Shown here piece by piece: positions 28,349-36,878 of a DNA stretch of 64,000 nucleotides (within the stretch, counting starts at the first letter, position 1; the number at the start of each line of letters is the position of its first letter). A program made the translations under genes and the position numbers. Under the pieces are notes generated by a model that ran no database searches, had not been told where the DNA came from, and was given only the letters and a program-made list of their open reading frames with translations. Origin of the DNA: Balneolaceae bacterium (GTDB lineage Bacteria > Bacteroidota > Rhodothermia > Balneolales > Balneolaceae); the NCBI GenBank assembly GCA_017643365.1, contig JAEPNO010000005.1, forward strand, positions 163,375-227,374, in the 5' to 3' direction.

Positions 28349-28762
28349 GTGGAACTACGGAAAAACAGAATCATAAAAAACATATTCTTTTCGGTATTAA
28401 TGTTAACAGCCACCGGTTGTTTAAATAATATTGAAGATGTAACCGGAACCGTGCAATCAGAGATTAGTTTTAGTACCGACGTCCAACCCATTTTACAACA
28501 ACACTGTGTTAGCTGTCATAATGGGAATTTTGCTCAAAATAACTTTAATGCATCTAGTTATGCTTCGATAATGTCAGGTTCGGGTGTAGTATATGGTGCA
28601 AATATAGTGGTAGCTAATGAACCTGACCAAAGTGGACTTGTAGACATAATTGAACCCAATCCCGAAAGTGGATTGAGAAGAATGCCTCAAGATTCAGCTC
28701 TAAGTGGCGATGAAATTCAAACTATTCGTGCCTGGATTCTTGAAGGCGCTTTAAACAATTGA
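28349..28762 (+). CDS. Small c-type cytochrome lipoprotein
   Basis: A 137-residue exported protein starting with GTG. The N-terminal hydrophobic helix ends in TATGC, a probable lipoprotein site (Cys24). One haem-binding motif, CVSCH at 53-57 in QPILQQHCVSCHNGNF, and a later Met in RRMPQDSALS as a likely axial ligand. The pattern matches the cytochrome domain seen in many Bacteroidota operons together with YceI and DUF5777 proteins, the two genes that follow here. Role: probably electron transfer or redox sensing at the periplasmic face; the partners are unknown. Confidence 0.85.
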   Translation: MELRKNRIIKNIFFSVLMLTATGCLNNIEDVTGTVQSEISFSTDVQPILQQHCVSCHNGNFAQNNFNASSYASIMSGSGVVYGANIVVANEPDQSGLVDIIEPNPESGLRRMPQDSALSGDEIQTIRAWILEGALNN

Positions 28763-28764
28763 TC

Positions 28765-29313
28765 ATGAAAAAATTATTTACCCTTTTAATTGCACTCGTC
28801 CTCTTTTCACCGCTTCAAGCTCAAAGCTTTTTTGCTGAAGATGGCGAAGCAGTTTTTATATCAAAAGTACCATTACATACATTTGAAGGTAGTTCTCAAA
28901 ATCTGGTTGGCTTAATAAACCTGGATGAGAATATCCTCGATTTTTATCTCGATCTGGAAACACTCGATACCGGAAATGGCAAACGCGATCGGGATATGAA
29001 ACTCACTTTAGAAACTGAGGAATTTCCTTTTGCTGAATTCTACGGTACTCTCGTATCACCTGTTGATTTGAATAATTCAGAACCTCAGCCCGCCTTGGCT
29101 AAAGGGACGTTCAAAATTCATGGCGAGCAGCAAGAAGTTGAAATTGAAGGCACACTTCAGCCTACAAGCGAAGGTCTACTACTGAAAGCAAACTGGATAC
29201 TTAATCTCAACGATTACGATATCGAACCGCCATCTCTTTTGATCATTAAAGTGGATGAAAATCAAGAAATCAACATCGAGATTCTTTTAAAACCATATAG
29301 CGAGGATCAATAA
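28765..29313 (+). CDS. YceI family periplasmic protein
   Basis: 182 residues from the ATG at 28765 (two bases after the cytochrome stop; a TTG at 28759 is also open but lacks support). A signal peptide ends at LQAQ. The mature part is a lipocalin-like beta barrel: AVFISKVPLHTFEGSS, GKRDRDMKLTLETEEFPFAEF, ALAKGTFKIHGEQQEVEIEG. YceI proteins bind isoprenoid-type lipids such as polyprenyl quinones, which would suit a neighbour of a cytochrome. It overlaps the following barrel gene by one base. Confidence 0.88.
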   Translation: MKKLFTLLIALVLFSPLQAQSFFAEDGEAVFISKVPLHTFEGSSQNLVGLINLDENILDFYLDLETLDTGNGKRDRDMKLTLETEEFPFAEFYGTLVSPVDLNNSEPQPALAKGTFKIHGEQQEVEIEGTLQPTSEGLLLKANWILNLNDYDIEPPSLLIIKVDENQEINIEILLKPYSEDQ

Positions 29314-30170
29314 TGCGTTTTATCACTTCTATCATTTTTCTGCTTGTTTTTTCTTCTTCGATATTTGCGCAAATGCAGCGCCAACGTGCCGTAAAAGATG
29401 GTCCGGTTGATGATATTTTCAGAATTGGTTCGCTTATTGGGATGAGTACCGTTGTTAATTTAGAAGCCCGAAATTTGAACAGCTTAATTACCCATAATTT
29501 TGGGCTCGTAAGTTCCGGAATCGAGGAATTCTATGGCTTAGATCAAAACGCAGCAGTACGTTTGGGATTTGATTATGGAGTAACCGACAAGCTAACCATT
29601 GGAATAGGTCGAACCAGCGTCGAAGATAATGTTGATTTCAGGGCAAAGTATATTGTGCTCGAACAACTCAAATCAGATAAAATGCCAGTCCAGGTTGCTA
29701 TTAAAGGCGATGTAGGAATCAACACACAGAAGAATACTCAGTTTGATGATTTTACCTTTCAGGAGCGGTTAAATTATTTTGCAAGCCTGATGGTTGCTAG
29801 AAAAATTAATAAGCAGATTTCGCTACAAATTGCACCAATGATTTCTCATTTCAACACCGTGAAAATTGAGCAAACCGGAGTTGTACCTGAAAATACGCAT
29901 TACGGTATCGGATTAGGCGGCAGATATGCGTTCGACGAACGTAAAGCGATTACTTTCGAATATCTACCGGTAATAGGAGATCGATCTCCGGGCACTAAAA
30001 ACCATTTCGCAATCAGCTATGAAATTGAAACCGGTGGCCACGTTTTTCAAATGTTTTTTATGTCGGGTAAATGGTTTACCGAACAACATTTGTTGGCTCG
30101 TACAAACACCGATTTCTTTGCTGGTGATTTCAGACTTGGTTTTAACATAAACAGAGTGTTTGGACTCTGA
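29313..30170 (+). CDS. DUF5777 family outer-membrane beta-barrel protein
   Basis: 285 residues with a signal peptide (ending SSIFAQ). The mature protein is a likely outer-membrane barrel: VVNLEARNLNSLITHNFG, AAVRLGFDYGVTDKLTIGIGR, HYGIGLGGRYAFDERKAITFEY, HFAISYEIETGGHVFQMF. This matches the DUF5777 family that commonly follows YceI and cytochrome genes in Bacteroidota. Third gene of that operon (TAATG junction with yceI). Function unknown; a passive channel or an electron-transfer porin are possibilities, neither shown. Confidence 0.82.
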   Translation: MRFITSIIFLLVFSSSIFAQMQRQRAVKDGPVDDIFRIGSLIGMSTVVNLEARNLNSLITHNFGLVSSGIEEFYGLDQNAAVRLGFDYGVTDKLTIGIGRTSVEDNVDFRAKYIVLEQLKSDKMPVQVAIKGDVGINTQKNTQFDDFTFQERLNYFASLMVARKINKQISLQIAPMISHFNTVKIEQTGVVPENTHYGIGLGGRYAFDERKAITFEYLPVIGDRSPGTKNHFAISYEIETGGHVFQMFFMSGKWFTEQHLLARTNTDFFAGDFRLGFNINRVFGL

Positions 30171-30176
30171 GTTTGG

Positions 30177-30518
30177 CTAAAACATTGATCGAAGCTCTTT
30201 GGCTACTTCTCTGTTATATCGAAATGCTAAATCTTTGTGATTCACTAAATCAACGATGGTTCCTATCAAGCATAACCCACCGGTAAGCAAATACAGAATT
30301 CCCATTCCAATTTGATTTAACAAAAACCGATGAATTCCGGCAAGACTAAAAAAGCCCAAAAGACAGGTTAATAATATAATTTGTGGATCTTTTCGACGTG
30401 CGCGATATGCGTTAGAGAATTGCCCTAATTGTTCTGCGTTTAGTCCTTCAGTAATTTTATTTAAGTATAAAGCCTCATCTCCGGTTGCTTCCGGTATAAC
30501 ATGGATAATATTAGACAT
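30177..30518 (-). CDS. TM2-domain membrane protein
   Basis: 113 residues from the ATG at 30518 (the open frame reaches 30590, but those codons lie in the DUF2752 gene). A soluble N-terminal part is followed by two helices with the TM2 signature: LLTCLLGFFSLAGIHRFLL and IGMGILYLLTGGLCLIGTIVDLV. Function is unknown; TM2 proteins often accompany DUF2752 genes. Its start overlaps the DUF2752 stop by 8 nt. Confidence 0.8.
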   Translation of the reverse strand: MSNIIHVIPEATGDEALYLNKITEGLNAEQLGQFSNAYRARRKDPQIILLTCLLGFFSLAGIHRFLLNQIGMGILYLLTGGLCLIGTIVDLVNHKDLAFRYNREVAKELRSMF

Positions 30519-30819
30519 ATTTTGTACCCAATTCTTCTGTTTTGTAGTTGATATAAATAGTTTTCCAAATAAATAGGATTCTTGCCACAAGCACTATTAC
30601 GGCTATTGGCCCCATAAAGTTGGCATTAATTGATGCTTTCAAATCTCCGCGAAAAAGGTAGGCAATTGAGTGCCCTAATCCATCACCTAGACAAAAAGTA
30701 AATCCCATACGCTCAAACAAACAAAGTGAAGCACTGTCTGTTGTTGGGTTCATTATCGCCAACATCAAAATCCCAATAAAAAACGCTATCCATTCAATAT
30801 GCAGTGATTTATTCGACAT
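30511..30819 (-). CDS. DUF2752 family membrane protein
   Basis: 102 residues from the ATG at 30819, two bases after the stop of the response-regulator gene; an upstream ATG at 30843 lies within that gene. Residues about 10-90 carry the DUF2752 pattern with a CLFERMGFTFCLGDGLGHSIAYLFRGD segment of which the Cys...C-x-GCG-like part and the Gly/Arg turn are diagnostic. Three helices are predicted. Function unknown. Next to TM2, and in a run with a two-component system, but without a demonstrated connection. Confidence 0.75.
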   Translation of the reverse strand: MSNKSLHIEWIAFFIGILMLAIMNPTTDSASLCLFERMGFTFCLGDGLGHSIAYLFRGDLKASINANFMGPIAVIVLVARILFIWKTIYINYKTEELGTKYV

Positions 30820-30821
30820 AC

Positions 30822-31748
30822 TTATTTGTGGTAAAGTCTCCATAAAATAGTACCCGCCTGAATTACCAGTTTTGAGGTTAATTCAAACTCAGTAGACGAT
30901 ATTAATCCAGATCTTTTAATAATTATTGCTCCAAACATTGCTGATTCTTCCGGAATCTTGTATTCATTTACTAAAAAGCCTTGTTCGTTTACCGAGAATA
31001 ATGGAACTACGATTTCAGCCGGTAATTTCTGTTCAGTTGCTAATTCTTTGAAAAAAGTTTCATCTTCGTTGTACACGTGATTGCTAAAGAAAGGTTGTCG
31101 AGATTCTACTAATTTTTCGTATCCGGGTTCACCCGTTATATCTCTTATTACTTTAGTATCAGAAATTGCTGATCCCTGAAAATTGATTAACTGAGAACTT
31201 GCCTTGCCAAATACCCACATTCCTACAAAATCGGCATACAAAAGAGCTCTTAGTTCCGAGCATAATGTGTGTGCGGTATCTTTAAACAAGCCATTTAAAG
31301 CGGTATCCATTAAACTCATCACCAACTTGTTCTTGCTTTCTTCCAGCGACCCTTCCAAATGATCAATTACAATATTAGTAACTAATTTCATATTGATCTG
31401 TTCAACAATCTTTTGGGGATATTTGGTAAACAAACTCTTAGAAATAAAATGAGACGCACCCAATGAATAGGCCTTCTTCTCTTTTTCAACCGAAGGCATA
31501 CCGGTCATTATCAAAACAGGAATTTTTTTTTTGTCTTGATCAGAGCGAAGGCTTTCTAACAACTCAAGTCCTGTTAGGTTAGGCATATGAATGTCAGAAA
31601 GAATGAGGTCAATTTTCTTTTCTGATAAGATATCTATGGCATCTTGCCCATTTCTTGCATGAACTAACGAATAAAGCTTACCCAATAAACTTTTAGCCAA
31701 AATATGTATGGCTTCATCATCGTCGATAATTAACAGAGTATAGCTCAT
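30822..31748 (-). CDS. Response regulator with C-terminal GAF-like domain
   Basis: 308 residues. An N-terminal receiver domain (residues 1-120) has the acidic pair D10/D11, phosphoacceptor Asp52 in LILSDIHMP, Thr82 and Lys104. The rest, about 130-305, lacks a DNA-binding fold; it resembles a GAF sensor domain (ALLYADFVGMWVF ... PFFSNHVYNEDE ... EIVVPLFSV). It is the likely partner of the kinase 10 nt upstream. Since there is no output DNA-binding domain, the signal probably passes to another protein. Confidence 0.8.
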   Translation of the reverse strand: MSYTLLIIDDDEAIHILAKSLLGKLYSLVHARNGQDAIDILSEKKIDLILSDIHMPNLTGLELLESLRSDQDKKKIPVLIMTGMPSVEKEKKAYSLGASHFISKSLFTKYPQKIVEQINMKLVTNIVIDHLEGSLEESKNKLVMSLMDTALNGLFKDTAHTLCSELRALLYADFVGMWVFGKASSQLINFQGSAISDTKVIRDITGEPGYEKLVESRQPFFSNHVYNEDETFFKELATEQKLPAEIVVPLFSVNEQGFLVNEYKIPEESAMFGAIIIKRSGLISSTEFELTSKLVIQAGTILWRLYHK

Positions 31749-31758
31749 TTCTAACGAT

Positions 31759-32901
31759 TTAGCTTAAGGGTAATAGAATTGAAAATGTCGTTCCTTCATC
31801 AACTACTGAATTCACAAAAATTCGGCCTTTATGCAGTGCAATATAGTTCTGAACAACATCCAGACCTAACCCCACTCCAACATCACCTTCTGTGCCTTGA
31901 AGGCGAATACTGCCATTCTCGTTGAACAAGCGCTTAACCATATGAGCAGGTATACCAATTCCGGTATCGATCACTTTAATTTTTAATAAATCTCCGGATT
32001 GTTCTGTCTCAATTGTTACACTGCCACCTGAAGGAGTGAATTTAATGGCGTTTGATACAAGATTTGTTAGGATTATTTCGATTTTTATCTGATCCAATAA
32101 AAACTCACGGTGGTTTCCTTTAATATTGGAAATGAGATCTATTTTTTTGAGGATTGCTTTAGGGCGATGCATTTTAATCACATTGCTTACAATCTCCTCT
32201 ATATCTGATGGTGCTTTATTTACAGTAGTTTTTAGATTCAAGTGGTTTTCATCATATAGCACTTTATCGACCAGATTTAACAGCTTATTTGCACTTTCCC
32301 CTATTATTTCAGAAATCTGATATTCTTCCGTTTCAGGCGTGTACATTGCTTGAAGGTGATTACTCAAACCCAGTATTCCATTTAAAGGATTATAAATATC
32401 ATGACTTACAATGTGCAGTAATTCTTTTTTGCGTTGATTTAAGCCACGGTACTCTTCTTCTTGACGTTTTAGTTGTTCTAAACTCAGGTTGTACGCTTTT
32501 ATAGCTTGCTTTAAAGAAAGCTGAGTCTTAATTCGAGCTAACACCTCTTCTTGATGAAAAGGTTTCTCAATGTAATCCACTCCCCCAGCATCAAATCCCT
32601 TTAGTTTATCCTGAATCTCGGTTAATGCCGTTATAAATATTATGGGAACAGTATTTAATTCTTTTATTTGATGTAAACGCTGAGCGACCTCGTACCCCAT
32701 CATATCCGGTAAAAGAATATCTAGTAGAATTAGATCTGGTTGTCGCTTTTGGGCAATTCTGAGGCACTCTTCGGCATTATACGCTACCAAAATATTATAG
32801 CCGGCTGCTTTTAGAAGTACAGTAAGTAACTTCACATTCGACTCAACATCATCAACTATAAGAATCGTAAATTTCTCTTCTTCAATGTGGAACTGTTTCA
32901 T
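31759..32901 (-). CDS. Receiver-histidine kinase hybrid (REC-HK)
   Basis: 380 residues. A receiver domain comes first (Asp61 in LILLDILLPD, Lys113), then a short coiled coil (about 130-160), the HisKA helices with His167 in HIVSHDIYNPLNGILG, and the ATPase domain with NLVSNAIKF, DTGIGIP and GVGLGLDVV. No membrane helix or sensor domain, so it is cytosolic and controlled by phosphorylation of its own receiver by another kinase. Together with the next gene (REC-GAF) it forms a two-protein system. Promoter not located. Confidence 0.88.
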   Translation of the reverse strand: MKQFHIEEEKFTILIVDDVESNVKLLTVLLKAAGYNILVAYNAEECLRIAQKRQPDLILLDILLPDMMGYEVAQRLHQIKELNTVPIIFITALTEIQDKLKGFDAGGVDYIEKPFHQEEVLARIKTQLSLKQAIKAYNLSLEQLKRQEEEYRGLNQRKKELLHIVSHDIYNPLNGILGLSNHLQAMYTPETEEYQISEIIGESANKLLNLVDKVLYDENHLNLKTTVNKAPSDIEEIVSNVIKMHRPKAILKKIDLISNIKGNHREFLLDQIKIEIILTNLVSNAIKFTPSGGSVTIETEQSGDLLKIKVIDTGIGIPAHMVKRLFNENGSIRLQGTEGDVGVGLGLDVVQNYIALHKGRIFVNSVVDEGTTFSILLPLS

Positions 32902-33032
32902 AATAAATCGCAGTTAGTTTGAAGAAGCTATGAGGTTAGATTCGTTTTTAAAAGAAAAAGATGAATTTGAAAAAAGATTGCAACTTTTTCGTTTTTCGTT
33001 CGTCCTTACAACACAATCCAATCCTAGGTATA

Positions 33033-33518
33033 ATGAAAAAAATAACATCCAAGTTTAGATCTTCTTTTTCATTACTTCTGTTACTTTTGTTTATCGCTCC
33101 CGCATCATTTGCAAATCCTGTAAACGATGATGTTATACTGGAGATAACCGATAAGGATAATCAGCTCACTCTAGGCATATCTAAAGAGCATGTTTTTATT
33201 GTAATTACCGAAGAACTTCGAGATTTTTACAATGCCGAAATCAAAAATTATGAACGTAAAGAGTGGCATACTTTTGCAGATTCCGGAGGAAATTATATTC
33301 CCGGTAGCCACACTTATATTGATTCCGAGCCCATTCAAATTCCATTATCCGACATTCATAATATTTCATTTAAAGAAGGAACCATCGAAGTAAGTTTTAT
33401 TCCTAACACCAGATCAACTTTTAAAAATATTTTATCCGATCTGGGTGCAAATTTCTTCAATAATTTCAACGAAGAAGACCTAGAGTCGTTCTACGTAGCC
33501 TATCTAAACATTCGTTAA
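33033..33518 (+). CDS. Exported protein of unknown function
   Basis: 161 residues from the ATG at 33033; an ATG at 32961 is also in frame but its 24 extra residues are a poor N-terminus and the chosen start begins a clear signal peptide (MKKITSKFRSSFSLLLLLLF...ASFA). The mature part is acidic, with segments VILEITDKDNQLTLGISK and FADSGGNYIPGSHTYIDSE. I recognise no domain. Divergent from the kinase gene, and first of a series of small envelope genes. Confidence 0.6.
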   Translation: MKKITSKFRSSFSLLLLLLFIAPASFANPVNDDVILEITDKDNQLTLGISKEHVFIVITEELRDFYNAEIKNYERKEWHTFADSGGNYIPGSHTYIDSEPIQIPLSDIHNISFKEGTIEVSFIPNTRSTFKNILSDLGANFFNNFNEEDLESFYVAYLNIR

Positions 33519-33580
33519 CATCAGTTTTATTGTAACATTCTAATACTTTAGACACTCCTGTTAAAAAAAAGGAGATGACT

Positions 33581-34165
33581 ATGCTGAAGTATATACTGCT
33601 CTGTATATTAGCAATATCGGGCTATTATGCCTGGTCGATTTACCCCATTAAACATGGCCCCGGAGTCACAAATCCGGAACGCCCAATAATGCAGTTAACT
33701 GCGTGGGAGAAGCCATTTTCATATAAAGGGAACACGTTAAATCCACAAAAAAGATATAAAAGTGATGTTCGTGTTCTTCAAAAACGCCGATATTTATTCG
33801 ATGATCGCTCGGAGTTATCACCTGTCGACATTTTAGTTGGTTGGGATGAGATGTCGGATGAGCGCAATATTGAATTTATTCATTTTAGTATGAGCGACAG
33901 AGAAGCTCGCCTGGAGTTTACAAAACCCCCTATTCCTGTAGAATCAATTAACAAACAAATTGAACATTTACATCTTATACCTTCCTCAAAAGAGATTAAA
34001 GATCAAATACATAGCCTTCGGCAAGGGAGTAAAGTAAAACTTGAAGGTATTATCGTGAATGTAGAGTCTGTAGATAATTATAATTGGGCTTCAACGCTTA
34101 CTAATTCAAATACTGAATCCTATCGAAAAATGATACTTTGGGTTGAGTCGATTAGAGTTGATTAA
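33581..34165 (+). CDS. Membrane-anchored protein of unknown function
   Basis: 194 residues. AAGGAG ends just before an ATG at 33575, too close for initiation, and lies six bases before the ATG at 33581, which I therefore chose. One N-terminal membrane helix (LKYILLCILAISGYYAW) is followed by a periplasmic domain with HGPGVTNPERP, SPVDILVGWDEMSDERNIEFI, LHLIPSSKEIKDQI and LEGIIVNVESVDNYNWAS. I recall similar uncharacterised proteins from other phyla with the same order of motifs (LSPVDLALGWGPMSD; NMHLIPAS), but no function is known to me. Confidence 0.7.
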   Translation: MLKYILLCILAISGYYAWSIYPIKHGPGVTNPERPIMQLTAWEKPFSYKGNTLNPQKRYKSDVRVLQKRRYLFDDRSELSPVDILVGWDEMSDERNIEFIHFSMSDREARLEFTKPPIPVESINKQIEHLHLIPSSKEIKDQIHSLRQGSKVKLEGIIVNVESVDNYNWASTLTNSNTESYRKMILWVESIRVD

Positions 34166-34203
34166 AAAACTTTTGATTTTAGTGTTTATAAACTTGAATT
34201 GAA

Positions 34204-34227
34204 TGTAAATATGCACTTTATTTTACA
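34204..34227 (+). other. AT-rich hairpin in the cold-shock gene leader
   Basis: TGTAAA and TTTACA (6-bp arms, with partial extension by ATA/TAT) surround a 12-nt loop 33 nt before the cold-shock ATG. It could be a weak terminator of the preceding gene or a temperature-sensitive leader structure. No promoter box at the right spacing is visible. Confidence 0.3.
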
Positions 34228-34259
34228 TACTTCTTTTAAGGGTCAGAAATCAAAACGTT

Positions 34260-34502
34260 ATGTCGTCAAAAAAAGTAGGAACTGTTAAGTGGTTTCATAA
34301 TATCAAAGGCTACGGATTTATCAACTCAGATAACGACGAAGAGATATTTGTACACTACAGTGAAATAAATACTGATGGATTTAAAAAGCTTAAACGAGGT
34401 GAAAAAGTTGAATTTACGTTGGCTACAGGTGATAAAGGACTACTGGCAAGAGATGTCTCACTCATCCCAACTGCTGATTCAAATGATCCCGATATCTTTT
34501 AA
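34260..34502 (+). CDS. Cold-shock-domain protein
   Basis: 80 residues with the OB-fold cold-shock domain: KVGTVKWFHNIKGYGFINSD carries the RNP1-like KGYGFI, and EEIFVHYSEI the RNP2-like motif. It binds single-stranded RNA or DNA as an RNA chaperone. A tail of about 12 residues (ADSNDPDIF) extends past the domain. Stands alone between two envelope genes. Confidence 0.93.
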   Translation: MSSKKVGTVKWFHNIKGYGFINSDNDEEIFVHYSEINTDGFKKLKRGEKVEFTLATGDKGLLARDVSLIPTADSNDPDIF

Positions 34503-34514
34503 TCCATACAATTA

Positions 34515-34850
34515 ATGACACGTTGGCTTAAGGATGTAATCCTTGATGTAGTAGCTCTATCATTAATTATCATTTACACGATTACAAGTAATACTGTTCT
34601 CGAGATAATTCTTTGGGTGTATACAGTACTTCTGTTATTGGGTAAAGTGCTCTACTTTTCTTTTAACTATTTACAAAAGAAAGCTGATACCGAACAAGTC
34701 CCTCCCATTTTTTACCATTTTATATATTTAGTAAGTGTTTCTGCACTTATATTCAGCCCAAATTATTACCTCGCAGCTGCATGGTTAGTAATTTGGATTC
34801 TTTCCGCCATAGCGATGGTTAAAAAACAAAAAAAGACGAGCCCTAAATAA
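34515..34850 (+). CDS. Small four-helix membrane protein, unknown
   Basis: 111 residues with about four membrane helices (residues 9-25, 28-50, 67-81, 84-101) and a basic tail (KKQKKTSPK). No recognised family. 12 nt after the cold-shock gene and 10 nt before the PagL-like gene, so probably co-transcribed with them. Confidence 0.6.
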   Translation: MTRWLKDVILDVVALSLIIIYTITSNTVLEIILWVYTVLLLLGKVLYFSFNYLQKKADTEQVPPIFYHFIYLVSVSALIFSPNYYLAAAWLVIWILSAIAMVKKQKKTSPK

Positions 34851-34860
34851 TACTAATCAT

Positions 34861-35469
34861 TTGCAAAAGAGACTTAAAGTAGCCTTATGGCTTCTTTCGA
34901 TTATCATCGCTACTACCCAGGCAAGTAATGTTATTGCTCAAAATAGTGACTCTAATAGCATTATTTATATAACAACTAATGTTGGATATTCTTCTAATTC
35001 TGTTCTGTTTCTTGGTAAAACACCGGATACTCAATCATTTTTCTCCTATATAGGATTTGGGAAAGAAATTAAGAGTCCGTTTGAGGGCATTAAAACTTAC
35101 GTTACACGCGGAATTATTCCATTTATCGAATTTAGTTATCCAAAAAGAGACGAAGGCAGTCGTCGTGATTTAGTTTCCGGTTTTGGCATCTCCCCCATTG
35201 GATACACTTTTATAAAACCATTTAAGAATTTTGAAGTTGAAACGGGTATAAAGAGCGGTTTTAATCTTATAAATAAAACTTTCCCTACAGATAAAGGGCG
35301 CCGCTTTAATTATTCGTTCGATATTAAACTTGCAGTTCAACGACAAATATTACCCCAAACCTACTTATCTTTAGGCTATAAATTTCATCATATTTCTAAT
35401 GCCCAAACTGGGTCTGAAAACCCCGGCATAGATTCTAATTTTATTTATTTTAGTATAAAACAATTCTGA
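34861..35469 (+). CDS. PagL-like lipid A deacylase (acyloxyacyl hydrolase family)
   Basis: 202 residues, TTG start, signal peptide ending SNVIAQ. An eight-stranded outer-membrane barrel that would remove an acyl chain from lipid A. The active-site region is near the C-terminus: [20 protein letters not shown], with His177 and Ser179 as in PagL (HxSNA). Asp191 sits 12 residues after Ser179 where, from memory of PagL of Pseudomonas, the third residue is Glu. The substrate has not been shown for family members in this phylum. Confidence 0.75.
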   Translation: MQKRLKVALWLLSIIIATTQASNVIAQNSDSNSIIYITTNVGYSSNSVLFLGKTPDTQSFFSYIGFGKEIKSPFEGIKTYVTRGIIPFIEFSYPKRDEGSRRDLVSGFGISPIGYTFIKPFKNFEVETGIKSGFNLINKTFPTDKGRRFNYSFDIKLAVQRQILPQTYLSLGYKFHHISNAQTGSENPGIDSNFIYFSIKQF

Positions 35470-35470
35470 T

Positions 35471-35995
35471 ATGTCTCTAACAGCTTCCATCGAAACTTCC
35501 AAAGGAACCATTAATCTTAACTTATTTGAATCAAAAACTCCGAAAACGGTAGCTAATTTTGTAAACCTTGCTAAACGAGGCTATTACGACGGTTTAAGTT
35601 TTCATAGAGTAATCGACAATTTCATGATTCAAGGTGGTTGCCCAAATGGTGATGGTCGAGGTGGACCGGGTTATAACTTTCAAGATGAATTCGACGCTGA
35701 ACTTAAGCATGATGAACCCGGTGTATTGTCAATGGCTAATGCTGGACCAGATACAAATGGCAGCCAATTTTTCATCACGCATATCGAAACACCCTGGTTA
35801 GATGGTCGACATACTGTGTTTGGTAAAGTTGTCTCAAGCGAAGATCAAGAAGTTGTGAACGCAATTTCACAAGGCGATACCATCACTTCTGTAACCATCG
35901 AGGGAGACTCAGATTCTTTATTAAATGATGTAGATGAAGTTAAAGTTTGGAATGAACTGCTAGACGACCGTTTTGATGGTTTAAAACCTGCCTGA
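35471..35995 (+). CDS. ppiB: Cyclophilin-type peptidyl-prolyl isomerase
   Basis: 174 residues, cytosolic (no signal peptide), with the cyclophilin catalytic motifs [14 protein letters not shown] near 43-56 (Arg of FHRV), [25 protein letters not shown] near 90-107 and LDGRHTVFG near 112. It speeds up isomerisation of proline peptide bonds. One base separates the previous gene from its start and one base its stop from the potassium channel start. Confidence 0.93.
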   Translation: MSLTASIETSKGTINLNLFESKTPKTVANFVNLAKRGYYDGLSFHRVIDNFMIQGGCPNGDGRGGPGYNFQDEFDAELKHDEPGVLSMANAGPDTNGSQFFITHIETPWLDGRHTVFGKVVSSEDQEVVNAISQGDTITSVTIEGDSDSLLNDVDEVKVWNELLDDRFDGLKPA

Positions 35996-35996
35996 A

Positions 35997-36824
35997 ATGT
36001 TTGAAACAGGCGATATTGGCTCCACTAAAGGTTGGCGTAAAAAGCTCTTCATCATCATATTTGGAGCCGAAACTAAGTGGGGCAAATTTTTTGATGTACT
36101 TCTAATTGTAGCCATCTCACTTAGCGTATTGGTTGTAATGCTAGACAGTATTGCAGCTTATCGCCTACAGTTTGGAGAATTGTTTAAAACTGCAGAATGG
36201 GTTTTTACCATTCTGTTTACCATAGAGTACCTCATTCGAATTGTCGCGGTAAAAGAACCTCGAAAATACATTTTCTCCTTTTTTGGGATCATCGACTTCC
36301 TAGCTATCATTCCTACCTATATCAGTATTTTATTACCGGGTACCGAGTATTTACTTGCTATCAGAGTACTGAGAATTCTCCGAGTATTCCGTGTTCTTAA
36401 ACTGGTAAAATACCTCAATGAGGCTGAATATATCAGTAATGCATTAATTGCAAGTAGGCGAAAAATTACGGTGTTTTTATTTGCCGTAATTATGTTAGCA
36501 ATTTTTGCGGGGTCACTATTATATGTAATCGAAGGACAGGAAAATGGTTTTACTAGCATTCCAACAAGTATTTATTGGGCTATAGTAACCTTATCTACCG
36601 TTGGTTTTGGTGATATAACTCCGGTCACAACCTTAGGTAAATTTATAGCAGCAACCATTATGGTTCTTGGCTACGGAATTATTGCAGTTCCTACTGGAAT
36701 CGTTAGCTATGAAATGGCAAGAGTTAAAACTGCTCCAAGGCAATGTCCCCGTTGTAAATTCGACGACCATGATCAGGATGCGATTTACTGTAAAAAATGT
36801 GGAGAAGCCTTAAAATTAGAGTGA
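35997..36824 (+). CDS. Voltage-gated-type potassium channel with C-terminal zinc ribbon
   Basis: 275 residues with six helices: S1-S4 voltage-sensor-like (S4 RVLRILRVFRVLKLVK with regularly spaced Arg/Lys) and the S5-pore-S6 unit with the filter TVGFGD at 201-206. Potassium channels of this size are common in bacteria. Unusual is the C-terminal extension of about 26 residues that forms a zinc ribbon: CPRC (Cys250, Cys253) and CKKC (Cys265, Cys268). The metal site could make the gate metal- or redox-sensitive, which is inference. Confidence 0.88.
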   Translation: MFETGDIGSTKGWRKKLFIIIFGAETKWGKFFDVLLIVAISLSVLVVMLDSIAAYRLQFGELFKTAEWVFTILFTIEYLIRIVAVKEPRKYIFSFFGIIDFLAIIPTYISILLPGTEYLLAIRVLRILRVFRVLKLVKYLNEAEYISNALIASRRKITVFLFAVIMLAIFAGSLLYVIEGQENGFTSIPTSIYWAIVTLSTVGFGDITPVTTLGKFIAATIMVLGYGIIAVPTGIVSYEMARVKTAPRQCPRCKFDDHDQDAIYCKKCGEALKLE

Positions 36825-36878
36825 AACTTTTTTAATGTTGGGTGGTAACAAATCCCGAACTTAAATTAAGATCAGTCT

